Assembly: GCA_028718245.1 (NCBI GenBank)
Contig: JAQUME010000007.1
Coordinates: 1 to 35,823, forward strand
Direction: 5' to 3'
Length of the DNA: 35,823 nt
Source: Candidatus Omnitrophota bacterium
Lineage (GTDB): Bacteria; Omnitrophota; Gorgyraeia; Gygaellales; Profunditerraquicolaceae
Under the pieces are notes generated by a model. The model saw only the letters and a list, made by a program, of their open reading frames with translations, was not told the origin of the DNA and made no database searches. A program made the translations under genes and the position numbers. This document shows, piece by piece, positions 12,930 to 23,367 of the stretch. How positions within the stretch are numbered: position 1 is the stretch's first letter; each line of letters begins with the position of its first letter.

Positions 12930-13766
12930 ATGGGACTGATAAAATTTAAACCGACCACACCTTCAAGAAGGCATATGAGCGGCCCGGATTTCTCCGAGAT
13001 CACCAAGCATAAGCCGGAGCGTTCATTGCTGCGCCCCTTGAAGAAAACCGGCGGAAGGAATGCCCACGGCCGCATAACTACCAGGCACATAGGAGGCGGG
13101 CATAAACAGATGATGCGCCTGATCGATTTCAAACGGGACATTTATGATCAGCCGGCAAAGGTCCTGGGTATTGAATATGATCCTAACCGTTCTGCCAGGA
13201 TCGCTTTGCTCGAGTATCCGGATAAACAGAAACGCTATATCATTGCTCCGGTAGGCCTGAATGTGGGCCAGACGGTTATTTCCAGCAGCCAGAAGGATAT
13301 TGATATCAACGCGGGCAATTGCCTGCCCTTACGTAATATCCCTTCCGGGACCCTGATCCACAATATTGAATTGTTCAAGGGCAAAGGCGGCCAGATCGTC
13401 CGCGGGGCAGGGACCAGCGCCCAGATCATGGCAAAAGAAGGTGAGTTCGCCCATGTCCGGCTGCCATCCGGAGAGGTGAGATTAGTAAGTTTGGACTGCC
13501 GCGCTACCATCGGGCAGATAGGAAATATTGACCATGAAGCGATCATTTTAGGCAAAGCGGGAAAGAGCCGCTGGCTTGGGATCAAGCCTACGGTAAGAGG
13601 ATCGGCAATGAATCCCTTTGATCATCCTCACGGCGGCGGCGAAGGTAAAGCCGGCCAGGGTAATCCCCATCCGGTCACTCCCTGGGGCAAGCCTACCAAG
13701 GGATACCGGACCAGGAACCGCACTAAATATTCCAACAAATTTATCGTTAAGAGAAGGAAGCCATAA
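12930..13766 (+). CDS. rplB: 50S ribosomal protein L2
   Basis: [68 protein letters not shown]. Confidence 0.99.
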   Translation: MGLIKFKPTTPSRRHMSGPDFSEITKHKPERSLLRPLKKTGGRNAHGRITTRHIGGGHKQMMRLIDFKRDIYDQPAKVLGIEYDPNRSARIALLEYPDKQKRYIIAPVGLNVGQTVISSSQKDIDINAGNCLPLRNIPSGTLIHNIELFKGKGGQIVRGAGTSAQIMAKEGEFAHVRLPSGEVRLVSLDCRATIGQIGNIDHEAIILGKAGKSRWLGIKPTVRGSAMNPFDHPHGGGEGKAGQGNPHPVTPWGKPTKGYRTRNRTKYSNKFIVKRRKP

Positions 13767-13767
13767 T

Positions 13768-14055
13768 ATGCCGCGCTCACTGAAAAAAGGTCCTTACGTT
13801 GAGGAAAGTTTATTGAAAAAGGTTGCCAAGCAGACCAAAGCCGGATTGCGCCAGGCGATCAAAACCTGGAGCCGGCGCTCCACGGTGATCCCGGATTTCG
13901 TAGGGTTGACCTTCGCGGTCTATGACGGCAGGAGGCATGTGCCGGTTTTTATCACCGAGAATATGGTAGGCCATAAGTTAGGGGAGTTTGCCCCATCGAG
14001 GATATTCAGGAAGCACGGCGGTATCAAGGCCAAGAAGGCGCTGGAGAAGACGTAA
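13768..14055 (+). CDS. rpsS: 30S ribosomal protein S19
   Basis: [18 protein letters not shown]; Met at 13768 inside the longer listed ORF gives the canonical 95 aa. Confidence 0.98.
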   Translation: MPRSLKKGPYVEESLLKKVAKQTKAGLRQAIKTWSRRSTVIPDFVGLTFAVYDGRRHVPVFITENMVGHKLGEFAPSRIFRKHGGIKAKKALEKT

Positions 14056-14396
14056 TGATAGCCAAAGCCGAAGGAAAATTCTTAAGGTTATCTCCCAGCA
14101 AGGTCCGCCTAGTCATGGACCTGATCCGCTCAAAGCCTGCCCTTGAGGCAGAAGCGATCCTGCGCACCGTGGATAAAAGGCCAAAGGAATATTTGATAAA
14201 GATATTGAGGTCCGCTATCGCCAATGCCAAAGTCAAGGGCTTTAGCGCGGACAAATTATACGTTTCAAAGATCCTGGCCAATCCCGGGCCGGTCTGGAAG
14301 AGATTTAAGGCCGCCGCTTTCGGCAGGGCTGCTTCGATACGCAGGCGCACCGTGCATATAAAAGTTGAATTGGATCTGAAAGAGGGGAGAGAGTAA
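14055..14396 (+). CDS. rplV: 50S ribosomal protein L22
   Basis: SPSKVRLVMDLIRSKPALEAEAIL..RRTVHIKVEL; position rpsS-rplV-rpsC. Confidence 0.97.
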   Translation: MIAKAEGKFLRLSPSKVRLVMDLIRSKPALEAEAILRTVDKRPKEYLIKILRSAIANAKVKGFSADKLYVSKILANPGPVWKRFKAAAFGRAASIRRRTVHIKVELDLKEGRE

Positions 14397-14399
14397 TTC

Positions 14400-15128
14400 A
14401 TGGGTCATAAGGTAAGTCCTTTATTATTAAGGCTCGGTTTCATAAGGCAGTGGAATTCGCGCTGGTTCGCCAGGGGGAATGATTTCGCCCAGTTCATCCA
14501 GCAGGATTATAAGATCAGAAAATTCATCAAGAGCAAATTTAAACAGGCGGCGATCTCCAAGATCGTTATTGAGAGGCTCGCCCAGAAGGTCAGGATCCGC
14601 ATATTCTCCGCCAGGCCCGGGATCATTATCGGCAGGCACGGCTCGGATATCGAGCGGCTGCGTTCGGATCTAAACAGCCTGGTAAAGAGCGAGCTTTCCA
14701 TAGATATCCAGGAGGTGAACAATCCTGCCTGGGATGCCCAGCTGGTTGCCGAGAACATCGCTTTGCAGCAGGAAAAAAGAATAGCCTTTCGCCGCGCGGT
14801 AAAAAGGGCAATGGAGCAGTCCATCGCCTCGGGGGTCAAAGGAATACGGGTTTGTTGTTCAGGGAGGCTTAATGGCGCTGAGATGAGCCGCAAGGAAACC
14901 TATAAGATCGGCAAAGTCCCTTTACAGACCCTGCGTGCGGATATTGATTATGGTTTTGCCGAGGCGCTTACTACCTACGGCCTGATCGGGGTTAAGGTCT
15001 GGATTTACAAAGGTGATATTCTGGGTAAACAATTTGTCCAGGAGGAGTCAACTTCTTCTGGAGGCCGTCAGCAGCAGCCGAGAGAATCGTTTAAAGAGCA
15101 TGCTGCAGGATCAGGGAGAAATAAATAA
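14400..15128 (+). CDS. rpsC: 30S ribosomal protein S3
   Basis: [57 protein letters not shown]. Confidence 0.98.
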   Translation: MGHKVSPLLLRLGFIRQWNSRWFARGNDFAQFIQQDYKIRKFIKSKFKQAAISKIVIERLAQKVRIRIFSARPGIIIGRHGSDIERLRSDLNSLVKSELSIDIQEVNNPAWDAQLVAENIALQQEKRIAFRRAVKRAMEQSIASGVKGIRVCCSGRLNGAEMSRKETYKIGKVPLQTLRADIDYGFAEALTTYGLIGVKVWIYKGDILGKQFVQEESTSSGGRQQQPRESFKEHAAGSGRNK

Positions 15129-15544
15129 TGGTCTTGATGCCCAAGAGGGTTAAATATCGTAAACTCCAGAAGAGCCAGCGTCGGGGTATAGCGACAAGCG
15201 GGGCGACCCTGGCTTTCGGGGAATTTGGTTTAAAATCTTTGGAGAACGGGTGGATCAAGAATACCCAGATAGAATCAGTGCGCGTTATCCTGGCCCGCCA
15301 GCTGCACAAGGGCGGAAAATTATGGATAAGGATATTTCCGGATAAATCAATTACCAAAAAACCGGCTGAAGTGCGCATGGGAAAAGGCAAAGGTGACCTT
15401 GACCACTGGGTTGCCGTGGTAAAGAGAGGCCGCGTACTTTTTGAACTAGGGGGGGTGCCCCAGGAGTATGCCAAGGCATGTTTTCGCCTGGCAGCTTACA
15501 AGCTGCCGCTTCGCACAAAATTCGTGATGAGGACGCATAAATAA
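15128..15544 (+). CDS. rplP: 50S ribosomal protein L16
   Basis: [46 protein letters not shown]; start may be the internal ATG at 15137. Confidence 0.98.
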   Translation: MVLMPKRVKYRKLQKSQRRGIATSGATLAFGEFGLKSLENGWIKNTQIESVRVILARQLHKGGKLWIRIFPDKSITKKPAEVRMGKGKGDLDHWVAVVKRGRVLFELGGVPQEYAKACFRLAAYKLPLRTKFVMRTHK

Positions 15545-15545
15545 G

Positions 15546-15737
15546 ATGAAAGCGCGGGAATTAAGGAATTTATCCCAGGAGGAACTGCTGCAGAAGGAGA
15601 AAACCCTGCTTGAGGAGTTGTCGGTAATCAATATGCAGCGTTTTGCGGGTAGGGTGGAAAAACCGCATAAGTTCAAGCTGATCAGAAAGGATATCGCGCG
15701 CATCAGGACGATATTAAATAACAGGAAAGATAAATAA
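15546..15737 (+). CDS. rpmC: 50S ribosomal protein L29
   Basis: 63 aa, MKARELRNLSQEEL..IRKDIARIRTILNNR. Confidence 0.95.
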   Translation: MKARELRNLSQEELLQKEKTLLEELSVINMQRFAGRVEKPHKFKLIRKDIARIRTILNNRKDK

Positions 15738-15738
15738 T

Positions 15739-16020
15739 ATGGGTAAGCAGAAGAAATTTACCGGGGTTGTGGTTAGCGACAAGATGCAAAAGACCGTGGT
15801 GGTAAAGATCATGCATTTGAGCCGCCACGCCAAATACGCCAAGACCGTCAGGCGTTATAATAAATTCAAGGCGCATGATGAGAAGGGTATTGCCAAGCTC
15901 GGAGATACGGTAGCTATCGTTGAGACCAGGCCTTTATCAAAAGACAAGCGTTTCAGGGTCGAGCAGGTCGTCAAGAAGGCCGCCGGTACCCATGTATCTG
16001 CTCCAGAGGAGATCGTTTAA
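15739..16020 (+). CDS. rpsQ: 30S ribosomal protein S17
   Basis: KFTGVVVSDKMQKTVVVKIMHLSRHAKYAKTVRRYNKFKAHDE, ETRPLSKDKRFRV. Confidence 0.98.
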   Translation: MGKQKKFTGVVVSDKMQKTVVVKIMHLSRHAKYAKTVRRYNKFKAHDEKGIAKLGDTVAIVETRPLSKDKRFRVEQVVKKAAGTHVSAPEEIV

Positions 16021-16389
16021 ATGCTTCAGTTACGCTCTATTTTAGATGTTGCCGATAATACCGGGGCGCGCAAGGCCTCTCTAATCGGCGTCTTGAACAG
16101 GATGGGCACCTTGAACGCCGAGATCGGCGATGTCATAAATGTCAATATCAAGGAATCTGCTCCGGAGGCAACGGTAAAAAAAGGTGAGAAGTCCAGGGCG
16201 GTGATCGTGCGCACCAGGCATCCGATAAGAAGAGCCGACGGCTCGATACTGCGTTTTGACCGCAATGCCGTGGTGTTGATCGATAACCAGGATAATCCCA
16301 GGGGCACCCGTGTTTTCGGGCCGGTAGCCCGCGAGTTGAGGGACAAAAAATTCAATAAGATAATTTCTTTGGCTCCCGAGGTAATTTAA
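16021..16389 (+). CDS. rplN: 50S ribosomal protein L14
   Basis: LQLRSILDVADNTGARKASLIGV, RFDRNAVVLIDNQDNPRGTRVFGPVARELR. Confidence 0.99.
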   Translation: MLQLRSILDVADNTGARKASLIGVLNRMGTLNAEIGDVINVNIKESAPEATVKKGEKSRAVIVRTRHPIRRADGSILRFDRNAVVLIDNQDNPRGTRVFGPVARELRDKKFNKIISLAPEVI

Positions 16390-16700
16390 TGCAAAAGATC
16401 AAGAAGAACGACATAGTGCAGGTCATCAAAGGCAAGGATAAAGGCAAAAAAGGCAAGGTGCTCAATGTTATTGAAAGCAGCCGGCGCGTGCTGGTAGAGG
16501 GCCTGAACCTGGCCATCAAGCATAAGCGCCAGTCTAGCCAGGAGCAAAAGGGCGGGAGGATCTCCATAGAGATGCCGCTTTCTATATCCAACCTGATGGT
16601 TTTTTGCAAGAGCTGTTCCAAGCCGGCTAGGGTAGGTTTCGTGATTTCAAAGGATAAGACTAAGGTAAGAATTTGCAAGAGCTGTAAAGAGGCGCTATAA
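16389..16700 (+). CDS. rplX: 50S ribosomal protein L24, with CxxC...CxxC zinc ribbon
   Basis: [36 protein letters not shown]...[10 protein letters not shown]. Confidence 0.97.
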   Translation: MQKIKKNDIVQVIKGKDKGKKGKVLNVIESSRRVLVEGLNLAIKHKRQSSQEQKGGRISIEMPLSISNLMVFCKSCSKPARVGFVISKDKTKVRICKSCKEAL

Positions 16701-16701
16701 A

Positions 16702-17253
16702 ATGACACCGAGAATGCTGGAAAAATACCGCAATGAGATCGTCCCGAAATTAATGGAGGATTTCAAGCTCAAGAATAAAATGGCGGCACCCTGCGTGAGC
16801 AAGATCGTCGTGAATATGGGGGTCGGTGAAGGGGCCGCGGATATCAAGGTCCTGGATAAGGCCCTGGAGGAGCTCGCCGCTATTACGGGCCAGAAACCGG
16901 TTATCCGCCGGGCAAAGAAGGCCATAGCCAATTTCAAGATCAGGGCTAACCAGCCGATCGGCGCCAAGGTCACCCTTAGGAAGGCAATGATGTATGAGTT
17001 CATGGACCGCCTGCTTAATATCGCCCTGCCGCGTATCCGCGATTTCAGAGGTGTAAGCCGCGATTCATTCGATAGGGCGGGAAATTACACTTTAGGTTTA
17101 AGCGAGCAGATCATTTTCCCGGAGATAGAATACGACAGGATCACCCGCACCCAGGGCATGGATATAACTTTCGTGATCAAGAACGCTAAAAAAACCGAAC
17201 AGGCAAGGGCTTTGCTGAAATATTTCGGCATGCCTTTCAAGGAAAAGGAATAA
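16702..17253 (+). CDS. rplE: 50S ribosomal protein L5
   Basis: [81 protein letters not shown]. Confidence 0.98.
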   Translation: MTPRMLEKYRNEIVPKLMEDFKLKNKMAAPCVSKIVVNMGVGEGAADIKVLDKALEELAAITGQKPVIRRAKKAIANFKIRANQPIGAKVTLRKAMMYEFMDRLLNIALPRIRDFRGVSRDSFDRAGNYTLGLSEQIIFPEIEYDRITRTQGMDITFVIKNAKKTEQARALLKYFGMPFKEKE

Positions 17254-17259
17254 GCCAAG

Positions 17260-17445
17260 ATGGCAAAGAATTCACAGATCGCCCGGTGGAAGAGGCCGGC
17301 AAAATTTTCTACACGCAAATATAACCGCTGCTCCATCTGCGGAAGGTCCAACGGTTATTTGAGAAGGTTCCAGCTCTGCCGTATCTGTTTCAGGGAGCTT
17401 GCCTGGCAGGGGCTTATCCCCGGTGTTAAAAAGGCCAGCTGGTAA
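17260..17445 (+). CDS. rpsN: 30S ribosomal protein S14, zinc-binding type Z
   Basis: 61 aa, [41 protein letters not shown]. Confidence 0.98.
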   Translation: MAKNSQIARWKRPAKFSTRKYNRCSICGRSNGYLRRFQLCRICFRELAWQGLIPGVKKASW

Positions 17446-17469
17446 AATGGCCATAAGGAGAATAGAGTA

Positions 17470-17865
17470 ATGTCTAGAACTGATCTGATCGCGGATGTTT
17501 TTACGATAATGCGCAACGCCATAATGGTAAAAAAGCCTGCCGTTGACCTGCCGGCTTCCAACAGCATAAAGTCCATCATGGCGATCCTCAAAGAAAATGA
17601 TTATATTGATAATTTCAAATTGATTGAAGATAAAAAGCAGGGATTGGTCAGGGTATATTTAAAATACACCGCCGGGAAGCCTGCGATCCGCAATATCAAA
17701 CGCGTTTCCAGGCCGGGTTTAAGGGTATACTCCGGAGGCAAGAAGCTCCCGGTAGTTTTACGCGGCAGAGGTATAGCGATCGTTTCCACCTCCAAGGGCA
17801 TGCTTAGCGACAAAGCGGCCAGGGAGTTAGGCGTGGGTGGTGAGATCGTCGGTTATATCTGGTAA
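17470..17865 (+). CDS. rpsH: 30S ribosomal protein S8
   Basis: DLIADVFTIMRNAIMVKK..RGIAIVSTSKGMLSDKAARELGVGGEIVGYIW. Confidence 0.98.
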   Translation: MSRTDLIADVFTIMRNAIMVKKPAVDLPASNSIKSIMAILKENDYIDNFKLIEDKKQGLVRVYLKYTAGKPAIRNIKRVSRPGLRVYSGGKKLPVVLRGRGIAIVSTSKGMLSDKAARELGVGGEIVGYIW

Positions 17866-17895
17866 TTCACGATAAATTTAAGTGGGGGTTCATTA

Positions 17896-18441
17896 ATGTC
17901 CAGGATAGGCAATAAACCGGTAGCTGTTCCGAAAGATGTTAAGATCGAGGTCAAAGACGGAGAAGTTTTCGTTGAAGGCCCCAAGGGAAAACTCTCCCGC
18001 AGGCTTTCCGACCGGGTTAGCGTAGAGGTTAAAGAGGGAATACTGCTTGTAAAAAGAGCTGCCGATACCAAGCTGGATAAATCCATGCATGGCTTGTTCC
18101 GCGCGCTGATCGTAAATATGATCAAAGGAGTGACTGACGGTTACACCAAAGAGCTTGAGATCATCGGCGTGGGATTTAAGGCCGCCATCTCCGGGAATAA
18201 ACTCAACCTGGCTCTAGGCTTTTCTCACCCCGTCAATGTGACGATCCCCGAGGGGATCAAGATCGAAACGCCTAAGCCCACTCAGCTGGTCATAAAAGGC
18301 ATTGATAAGGAGTTGATCGGCAAGATCTCTACCGAGATCCGGGCGATCTATCCTCCTGAACCGTATAAAGGAAAAGGGATCCGTTTTGTCGGGGAACACG
18401 TCAAGAAGAAAGTAGGAAAGGCCCAGGCAACCGGTAAATAA
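17896..18441 (+). CDS. rplF: 50S ribosomal protein L6
   Basis: MSRIGNKPVAVPKDVKIEV, GFSHPVNVTIPEGI, YPPEPYKGKGIRF. Confidence 0.98.
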   Translation: MSRIGNKPVAVPKDVKIEVKDGEVFVEGPKGKLSRRLSDRVSVEVKEGILLVKRAADTKLDKSMHGLFRALIVNMIKGVTDGYTKELEIIGVGFKAAISGNKLNLALGFSHPVNVTIPEGIKIETPKPTQLVIKGIDKELIGKISTEIRAIYPPEPYKGKGIRFVGEHVKKKVGKAQATGK

Positions 18442-18442
18442 C

Positions 18443-18802
18443 ATGAGAAAAAAAGAAGAGTTAAGGCTTAAGAGGCACAAGAGAATAAGGATGAAGATGG
18501 CCGGCACTCCGGAGAAGCCGCGGCTGGTCGTGCACCGTTCATTAAAGAACCTTGAAGCCCAGGTATTGGATGATACGGCAGGCCTGGTACTGTTTTCTCT
18601 CTCCACCAAAGATAAGGGCTTAAAAGAAAAGTTTTCCTGCGCGGGAAATTTAAGATCATCCGTTCTTTTCGGAGAGCTCTTCGCGCAAAAAGCAAAGGAA
18701 AAAGGGATCAGCAAGGTTATTTTTGACCGGGCAGGTTATCTTTACCACGGCAGGATCAGGTCTTTTGCCGATGCGTTAAGAAAAGGCGGAATGGAGTTCT
18801 AA
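18443..18802 (+). CDS. rplR: 50S ribosomal protein L18
   Basis: RLKRHKRIRMKMAGTPEKPRLVVHRSLKNLEAQVLDD, VIFDRAGYLYHGRIRSFADALRKGGMEF. Confidence 0.98.
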   Translation: MRKKEELRLKRHKRIRMKMAGTPEKPRLVVHRSLKNLEAQVLDDTAGLVLFSLSTKDKGLKEKFSCAGNLRSSVLFGELFAQKAKEKGISKVIFDRAGYLYHGRIRSFADALRKGGMEF

Positions 18803-18805
18803 ATT

Positions 18806-19258
18806 ATGCGTGAATTGAGCATTGGGCAGCAGTCGGATCTAATCGAAAAAGTGATAAGTATAAACCGCGTTACCAAGGTGACCAAGGGCGGCAAAAAGCT
18901 GCATTTCAGCGCCTTGGTGGTTGTGGGTGATACTAAGGGGAGGGTGGGTTTTGCCCTGGATAAAGCCAATGAGGTCGCCGATGCCATCCGCAAATCCCTG
19001 ACCAAGGCAAAGAAGAGCCTGTTCAAGGTGCCGCTTGAGGGTTCCAGCATTCCTCATGAGATAATCGGCAAATTCGGAGCGGCCAGCGTTTTATTAAAAC
19101 CGGCTTCGGAAGGTACGGGCGTAATTGCCGCCGGTCCAGTGCGGGCGATCTGCGAGGCTGCCGGGATAAAGGATATACTTACCAAATGTTTGAAATCAAA
19201 TAACCCGATCAACGTCATCAAGGCTACTATGCAGGGGTTAAGGAACCTTAAAGCTTAA
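18806..19258 (+). CDS. rpsE: 30S ribosomal protein S5
   Basis: [82 protein letters not shown]. Confidence 0.98.
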   Translation: MRELSIGQQSDLIEKVISINRVTKVTKGGKKLHFSALVVVGDTKGRVGFALDKANEVADAIRKSLTKAKKSLFKVPLEGSSIPHEIIGKFGAASVLLKPASEGTGVIAAGPVRAICEAAGIKDILTKCLKSNNPINVIKATMQGLRNLKA

Positions 19259-19260
19259 AA

Positions 19261-19806
19261 ATGAAAGATAAAAAACCAGCGGTAAAACACACAACAGTGA
19301 AGAAGGCGCCGGTAAAGAAGCCGGTTTTGAAGAAAACCGAAGTTAAGCGGCCGCAGAGCCTGGTTTCTTTGCATAACCTTAAAGCCCCGTTCGGCGCTCA
19401 TAAGAAGAAAAAACTTTTGGGCCGGGGCCCGGGTTCCGGGCACGGCAAGACCTCGACGCGCGGCAGTAAGGGCCAGACCTCCCGCGCGGGGAGGCATTTT
19501 TACCTGGGTTTTGAGGGAGGGCAGTCCCCGCTTATCCGCAAGATGCCCAAGCGCGGATTTGTAAGTAATTTTAAGAAGAGCTATCAGATCGTCAACCTTG
19601 ATGAACTGAACAGGATAAAAGAAACCACGATAACCCCGCAGCTTTTAAGGGAAAAAGGTTTGATCCGCGATGAAGGCGCACTTATCAAGATACTGGGAGA
19701 TGGTACTATCAAGAATCCGGTTACCGTTCAGGCGCACGCTTTTTCAAAACGCGCCGCAAGCCAGATATCGGATGCCGGAGGCAAAGCGGAAATAATCAAT
19801 GTTTAG
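19261..19806 (+). CDS. rplO: 50S ribosomal protein L15 with ~35-aa Lys-rich N-terminal extension
   Basis: LHNLKAPFGAHKKKKLLGRGPGSGHGKTSTRGSKGQTSR, FEGGQSPLIRKMPKRGF; N-terminus MKDKKPAVKHTTVKKAPVKKPVLKKTEVKRP. Confidence 0.97.
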   Translation: MKDKKPAVKHTTVKKAPVKKPVLKKTEVKRPQSLVSLHNLKAPFGAHKKKKLLGRGPGSGHGKTSTRGSKGQTSRAGRHFYLGFEGGQSPLIRKMPKRGFVSNFKKSYQIVNLDELNRIKETTITPQLLREKGLIRDEGALIKILGDGTIKNPVTVQAHAFSKRAASQISDAGGKAEIINV

Positions 19807-21145
19807 CGCACTGGTTAACGCGTTTAAGATCCCGGACCTGAAAAGGCGGTTGATCATCACCGGGGCGCTTATCGCGGTTTACCGCGTAGGCTGTTATATC
19901 CCCACCCCCGGCATAGACGGGGCGGCACTTGCCGAGTTTTTTAACCGTATCGCCAAGACTCAAGGTGGCGCGCTCTTTGGCATAATCAATATGTTCTCCG
20001 GTGGCGCAATGGAGCGGCTGACCATATTTGCCCTGGGGATAATGCCGTATATCTCCTCATCCATCATCATGCAGCTCCTGACCGCGGTAGTCCCGGCTCT
20101 GGAGAAGATGGCTAAGGAGGGCAAGGCCGGATACGAGAAGATAAACCAGTTCACCCGCTACGGGACAGTCCTCTTGTCGTTGATCCAGTCCTATTTTATC
20201 GCGCTCTGGCTTGAGAATCCCGCGCGTTTCGAAGGCCTGCAGATCGTCATGAATCCCGGGTGGGGTTTTCGGATCCTGACGGTGCTTACCCTTACTACCG
20301 GCACGATCTTTATTATGTGGCTGGGAGAGCAGATCCAGGAGCGGGGCATCGGTAACGGGATATCGCTGGTAATTACCGCCGGTATCATTTCCAGGATCCC
20401 CACGGCATTCAATCAGCTTTTTGTTTTGATCTCACCTTTAGATGCCAGCCGCAGGCAGATCCAGCCGATCACTTTGCTGGTCATGGCGGTATTGCTTGCG
20501 GGGGTGGTCTTCGCAGTTATTATGATCACCCAGGGCATAAGAAAGATACCGGTGCAATATGCCCGGCGCATCGTGGGCCGCAAAATATACGGCGGGCAGA
20601 GCACTTATATACCGCTTAAGGTAGATACATCCGGGGTCATCGCCATCATCTTCGCGCAGTCGATCATTCTTTTTCCGGCGACCCTGGCATCTTTTATCCC
20701 GAACCCGGGATTTCAGCGCCTGGCCCAGGGATTGATCCGCGGCCATTTGCTTTACACGGCTATTTACGCTCTTTTGATAATTTTCTTTTGTTATTTTTAT
20801 ACGGCAATAGTTTTTAACCCCAATGACCTCTCCGAGAATATGAAGAAGTATGGAGGTTTTATCCCGGGGATAAGGCCGGGCAGGCCCACCGCGGAGTTCC
20901 TTGATTTCGTTATGACCAGGATCACCCTGGCGGGAGCAAGTTTTATCGCGGTGATCGCGATCCTGCCGGATTTTATCATGGCCTGGCTTAAGGTGCCGTA
21001 CCTGGTGGCATCCTTTTTCGGAGGCACGGGTATCCTGATCATCGTAGGCGTTATGCTGGACACCTTAAAGCAGGTTGAGTCGCATCTTTTGACCCACCAT
21101 TACGAAGGGTTCATCAAGAGCGGCCACATCAGGGGGAGAAGATAA
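19799..21145 (+). CDS. secY: Preprotein translocase subunit SecY
   Basis: Multispanning, PTPGIDGAALAEFF, MFSGGAMERLTIFALGIMPYISSSIIMQLL, GERGIGNGISL-like EQIQERGIGNGISLVI; overlaps rplO by 8 nt. Confidence 0.99.
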   Translation: MFSALVNAFKIPDLKRRLIITGALIAVYRVGCYIPTPGIDGAALAEFFNRIAKTQGGALFGIINMFSGGAMERLTIFALGIMPYISSSIIMQLLTAVVPALEKMAKEGKAGYEKINQFTRYGTVLLSLIQSYFIALWLENPARFEGLQIVMNPGWGFRILTVLTLTTGTIFIMWLGEQIQERGIGNGISLVITAGIISRIPTAFNQLFVLISPLDASRRQIQPITLLVMAVLLAGVVFAVIMITQGIRKIPVQYARRIVGRKIYGGQSTYIPLKVDTSGVIAIIFAQSIILFPATLASFIPNPGFQRLAQGLIRGHLLYTAIYALLIIFFCYFYTAIVFNPNDLSENMKKYGGFIPGIRPGRPTAEFLDFVMTRITLAGASFIAVIAILPDFIMAWLKVPYLVASFFGGTGILIIVGVMLDTLKQVESHLLTHHYEGFIKSGHIRGRR

Positions 21146-21786
21146 TGTACCTGGTACTTTTAGGCCCTCCTGGAGCAGGTAAAGGCACTCAGGCAAAGAG
21201 GCTTGCCGAAAAACTGGCCCTGCCGCATATTTCTACGGGAGATATCTTAAGGCAAAATGTTAAAGACGGCACGGAACTGGGTAAACAGGCCAAAGGCATT
21301 ATGGAAAAAGGCCTGCTTGTCCCGGATGAACTGGTCGCTTCAATGCTTGACCGGCGTTTTAATGAGCCGGACATAAAAAAAGGTTTCATATTAGACGGGT
21401 ATCCCAGGAACCTGGCTCAGGCCAGGACCCTGGATGAAGTTTTAAAGCGTAAAAATATCGGCGTAGACCTGGTGGTTTATCTTGATACAAGCGATCCTGT
21501 GGTCGTCAAACGCCTTACCGGCCGCCTGGTCTGCTCCAAGTGCGGGGCTAATTTTCATACGGTTAATATGCCCCCGAAGGCAAAAGGGGTATGCGATAAT
21601 TGCCAGGGGGCCTTGTATCAGCGTTCCGATGATAATGAAGGTACGGTGCTTAAGCGCCTCCAGGTTTATAAGAATGAAGTTGCTTCTTTGATAGATTATT
21701 ACAAGCAAGCCGGCAAACTGCGCACCTTGAACGCCGATCTGGATGCGCAGGTAGTTTTGGAGCAGATCATCGCGTTAACAGTTTAG
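21145..21786 (+). CDS. adk: Adenylate kinase, zinc-type LID
   Basis: LLGPPGAGKGTQAKRLAE, ILDGYPRNLAQA, CSKCGANFH..CDNCQGALYQRSDD. Confidence 0.99.
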   Translation: MYLVLLGPPGAGKGTQAKRLAEKLALPHISTGDILRQNVKDGTELGKQAKGIMEKGLLVPDELVASMLDRRFNEPDIKKGFILDGYPRNLAQARTLDEVLKRKNIGVDLVVYLDTSDPVVVKRLTGRLVCSKCGANFHTVNMPPKAKGVCDNCQGALYQRSDDNEGTVLKRLQVYKNEVASLIDYYKQAGKLRTLNADLDAQVVLEQIIALTV

Positions 21787-21793
21787 GGTTCAA

Positions 21794-22537
21794 ATGATCC
21801 CTTTAAAGTCGCAAAACGAACTGCAGATGCTGAGGCGCTCCGGGAGGATACTTAGCCTGGTTATGCGCAAGGTCGCCCGGATCGTAAAGCCGGGGATAAC
21901 CACTGCCGATATTGACAGCTTGAGCGAAGAGTTGATCCTTAAGCAAAAGGCAAGGCCGGCTTTTAAAGGGTATAAAGGTTTCCCGGCAACTGCCTGCGTT
22001 TCGGTAAATGAAGAGATCGTTCACGGTATTCCCGGGCCGAGGGTCCTTTTAGAGGGAGATATCGTCAGTATTGACCTGGGGGTAAATTACCAGGGTTATT
22101 TCTCAGACGCCGCTTTTACCTTAGCCGTAGGCAGGATAGAGGGAACAAAGCAGAAGTTGATCGCAGCGGCTAAACAGGCCCTTGACATAGGGATAAGCCG
22201 GGCAAGGCCGGGGAATAATTTGGGAGATATCTCCTGCGGTATCCAGGACTTTGTGGAAGGCCGCGGTTTCTCGGTGGTCAGGCAATTTGTCGGTCATGGC
22301 ATAGGGAGGGATTTGCATGAAGAGCCCGAGGTGCCGAATTTCGGACACGCCCATTCAGGAGCGCTGTTAAAAAGCGGGATGGTCCTGGCGATAGAGCCGA
22401 TGATCAACCTGGGCACCTGGGAGTGCCGGATCACCGGCAACGGCTGGACAGCGGTGACCTGCGACGGCGCCAGCTCCGCTCATTTTGAGCATACTGTAGC
22501 CATCACGGATAAAGGCCCGGAGGTACTGACTAGGTAA
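21794..22537 (+). CDS. map: Methionine aminopeptidase, type I
   Basis: [81 protein letters not shown]. Confidence 0.98.
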   Translation: MIPLKSQNELQMLRRSGRILSLVMRKVARIVKPGITTADIDSLSEELILKQKARPAFKGYKGFPATACVSVNEEIVHGIPGPRVLLEGDIVSIDLGVNYQGYFSDAAFTLAVGRIEGTKQKLIAAAKQALDIGISRARPGNNLGDISCGIQDFVEGRGFSVVRQFVGHGIGRDLHEEPEVPNFGHAHSGALLKSGMVLAIEPMINLGTWECRITGNGWTAVTCDGASSAHFEHTVAITDKGPEVLTR

Positions 22538-22539
22538 AT

Positions 22540-22758
22540 ATGCCTAAAGAAGATTTAATTGAAACTGAAGGAAAGATAATCGAGGCGCTGCCCAACGCCA
22601 TGTTTAAGGTAGAGTTGGAGAATGGCCACGTGGTTTTGGCGCATGTTTCAGGCAAGATGCGGATGAATTTTATCAGGATACTTCCGGGTGACAAGGTAAA
22701 ACTAGAGCTTTCTCCCTACGATCTGACTCGGGGGAGAATTACATTCAGGGTGAAATAA
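22540..22758 (+). CDS. infA: Translation initiation factor IF-1
   Basis: 72 aa, [64 protein letters not shown]. Confidence 0.99.
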   Translation: MPKEDLIETEGKIIEALPNAMFKVELENGHVVLAHVSGKMRMNFIRILPGDKVKLELSPYDLTRGRITFRVK

Positions 22759-22871
22759 TGAAAGTCAAAGCGTCGATCCGTAAGATCTGCGACAAATGCA
22801 AGATAATAAGAAGAAGGGGAATAGTGCGGGTGATCTGCGCTACCTCTAAACACAAACAGAGGCAGGGTTAA
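22758..22871 (+). CDS. rpmJ: 50S ribosomal protein L36 (not in supplied ORF track)
   Basis: Manual translation [37 protein letters not shown], 37 aa; ATG overlaps infA stop (TAATG). Confidence 0.98.
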   Translation: MKVKASIRKICDKCKIIRRRGIVRVICATSKHKQRQG

Positions 22872-22896
22872 GCGGTATACCATATAGGAGACAAGG

Positions 22897-23304
22897 ATGC
22901 CAAGGATTATCGGTGTAGATATACCCAAAGAAAAAAGGATCGAGATCGCCCTCACTTATTTGTACGGGATAGGCAGGGTCCTTTCCAATGTCGTGCTTAA
23001 AGAGGCGGGTATTAATCCGGATAAGCGGGCAAAGGACCTGACCGATGAGGAGGTCGCCCGGATCACCAATATCCTGCAAAAAGGGAATATGAAGGTGGAA
23101 GGGGACCTGCGCCGTGATATATCACAGAATATCAAACGGCTTATGGATATCGGTTCCTGGAGAGGGATGCGCCATAAAAAAGGCCTTCCCGTAAGAGGGC
23201 AGCGCACGCGCACCAACGCCCGCACCAGAAAAGGGAAGAAGAGACAGAATCTGGCGGTTGTCAGGAAAGTCGAACCGGCAAAGTCCGCGAAACCCGCTAA
23301 ATAG
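22897..23304 (+). CDS. rpsM: 30S ribosomal protein S13
   Basis: [56 protein letters not shown]. Confidence 0.99.
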   Translation: MPRIIGVDIPKEKRIEIALTYLYGIGRVLSNVVLKEAGINPDKRAKDLTDEEVARITNILQKGNMKVEGDLRRDISQNIKRLMDIGSWRGMRHKKGLPVRGQRTRTNARTRKGKKRQNLAVVRKVEPAKSAKPAK

Positions 23305-23307
23305 AGG

Positions 23308-23335
23308 GCAGGTAGTAGATAGCAGTTAGTAGGCA
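23308..23335. repeat. Four degenerate 7-nt tandem units (GYAGNNA) in rpsM-rpsK spacer
   Basis: gcaggta gtagata gcagtta gtaggca read directly from sequence. Confidence 0.55.
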
Positions 23336-23367
23336 GGTTCTCTAAAAAGAAAGTTGAGGAAAAATTA

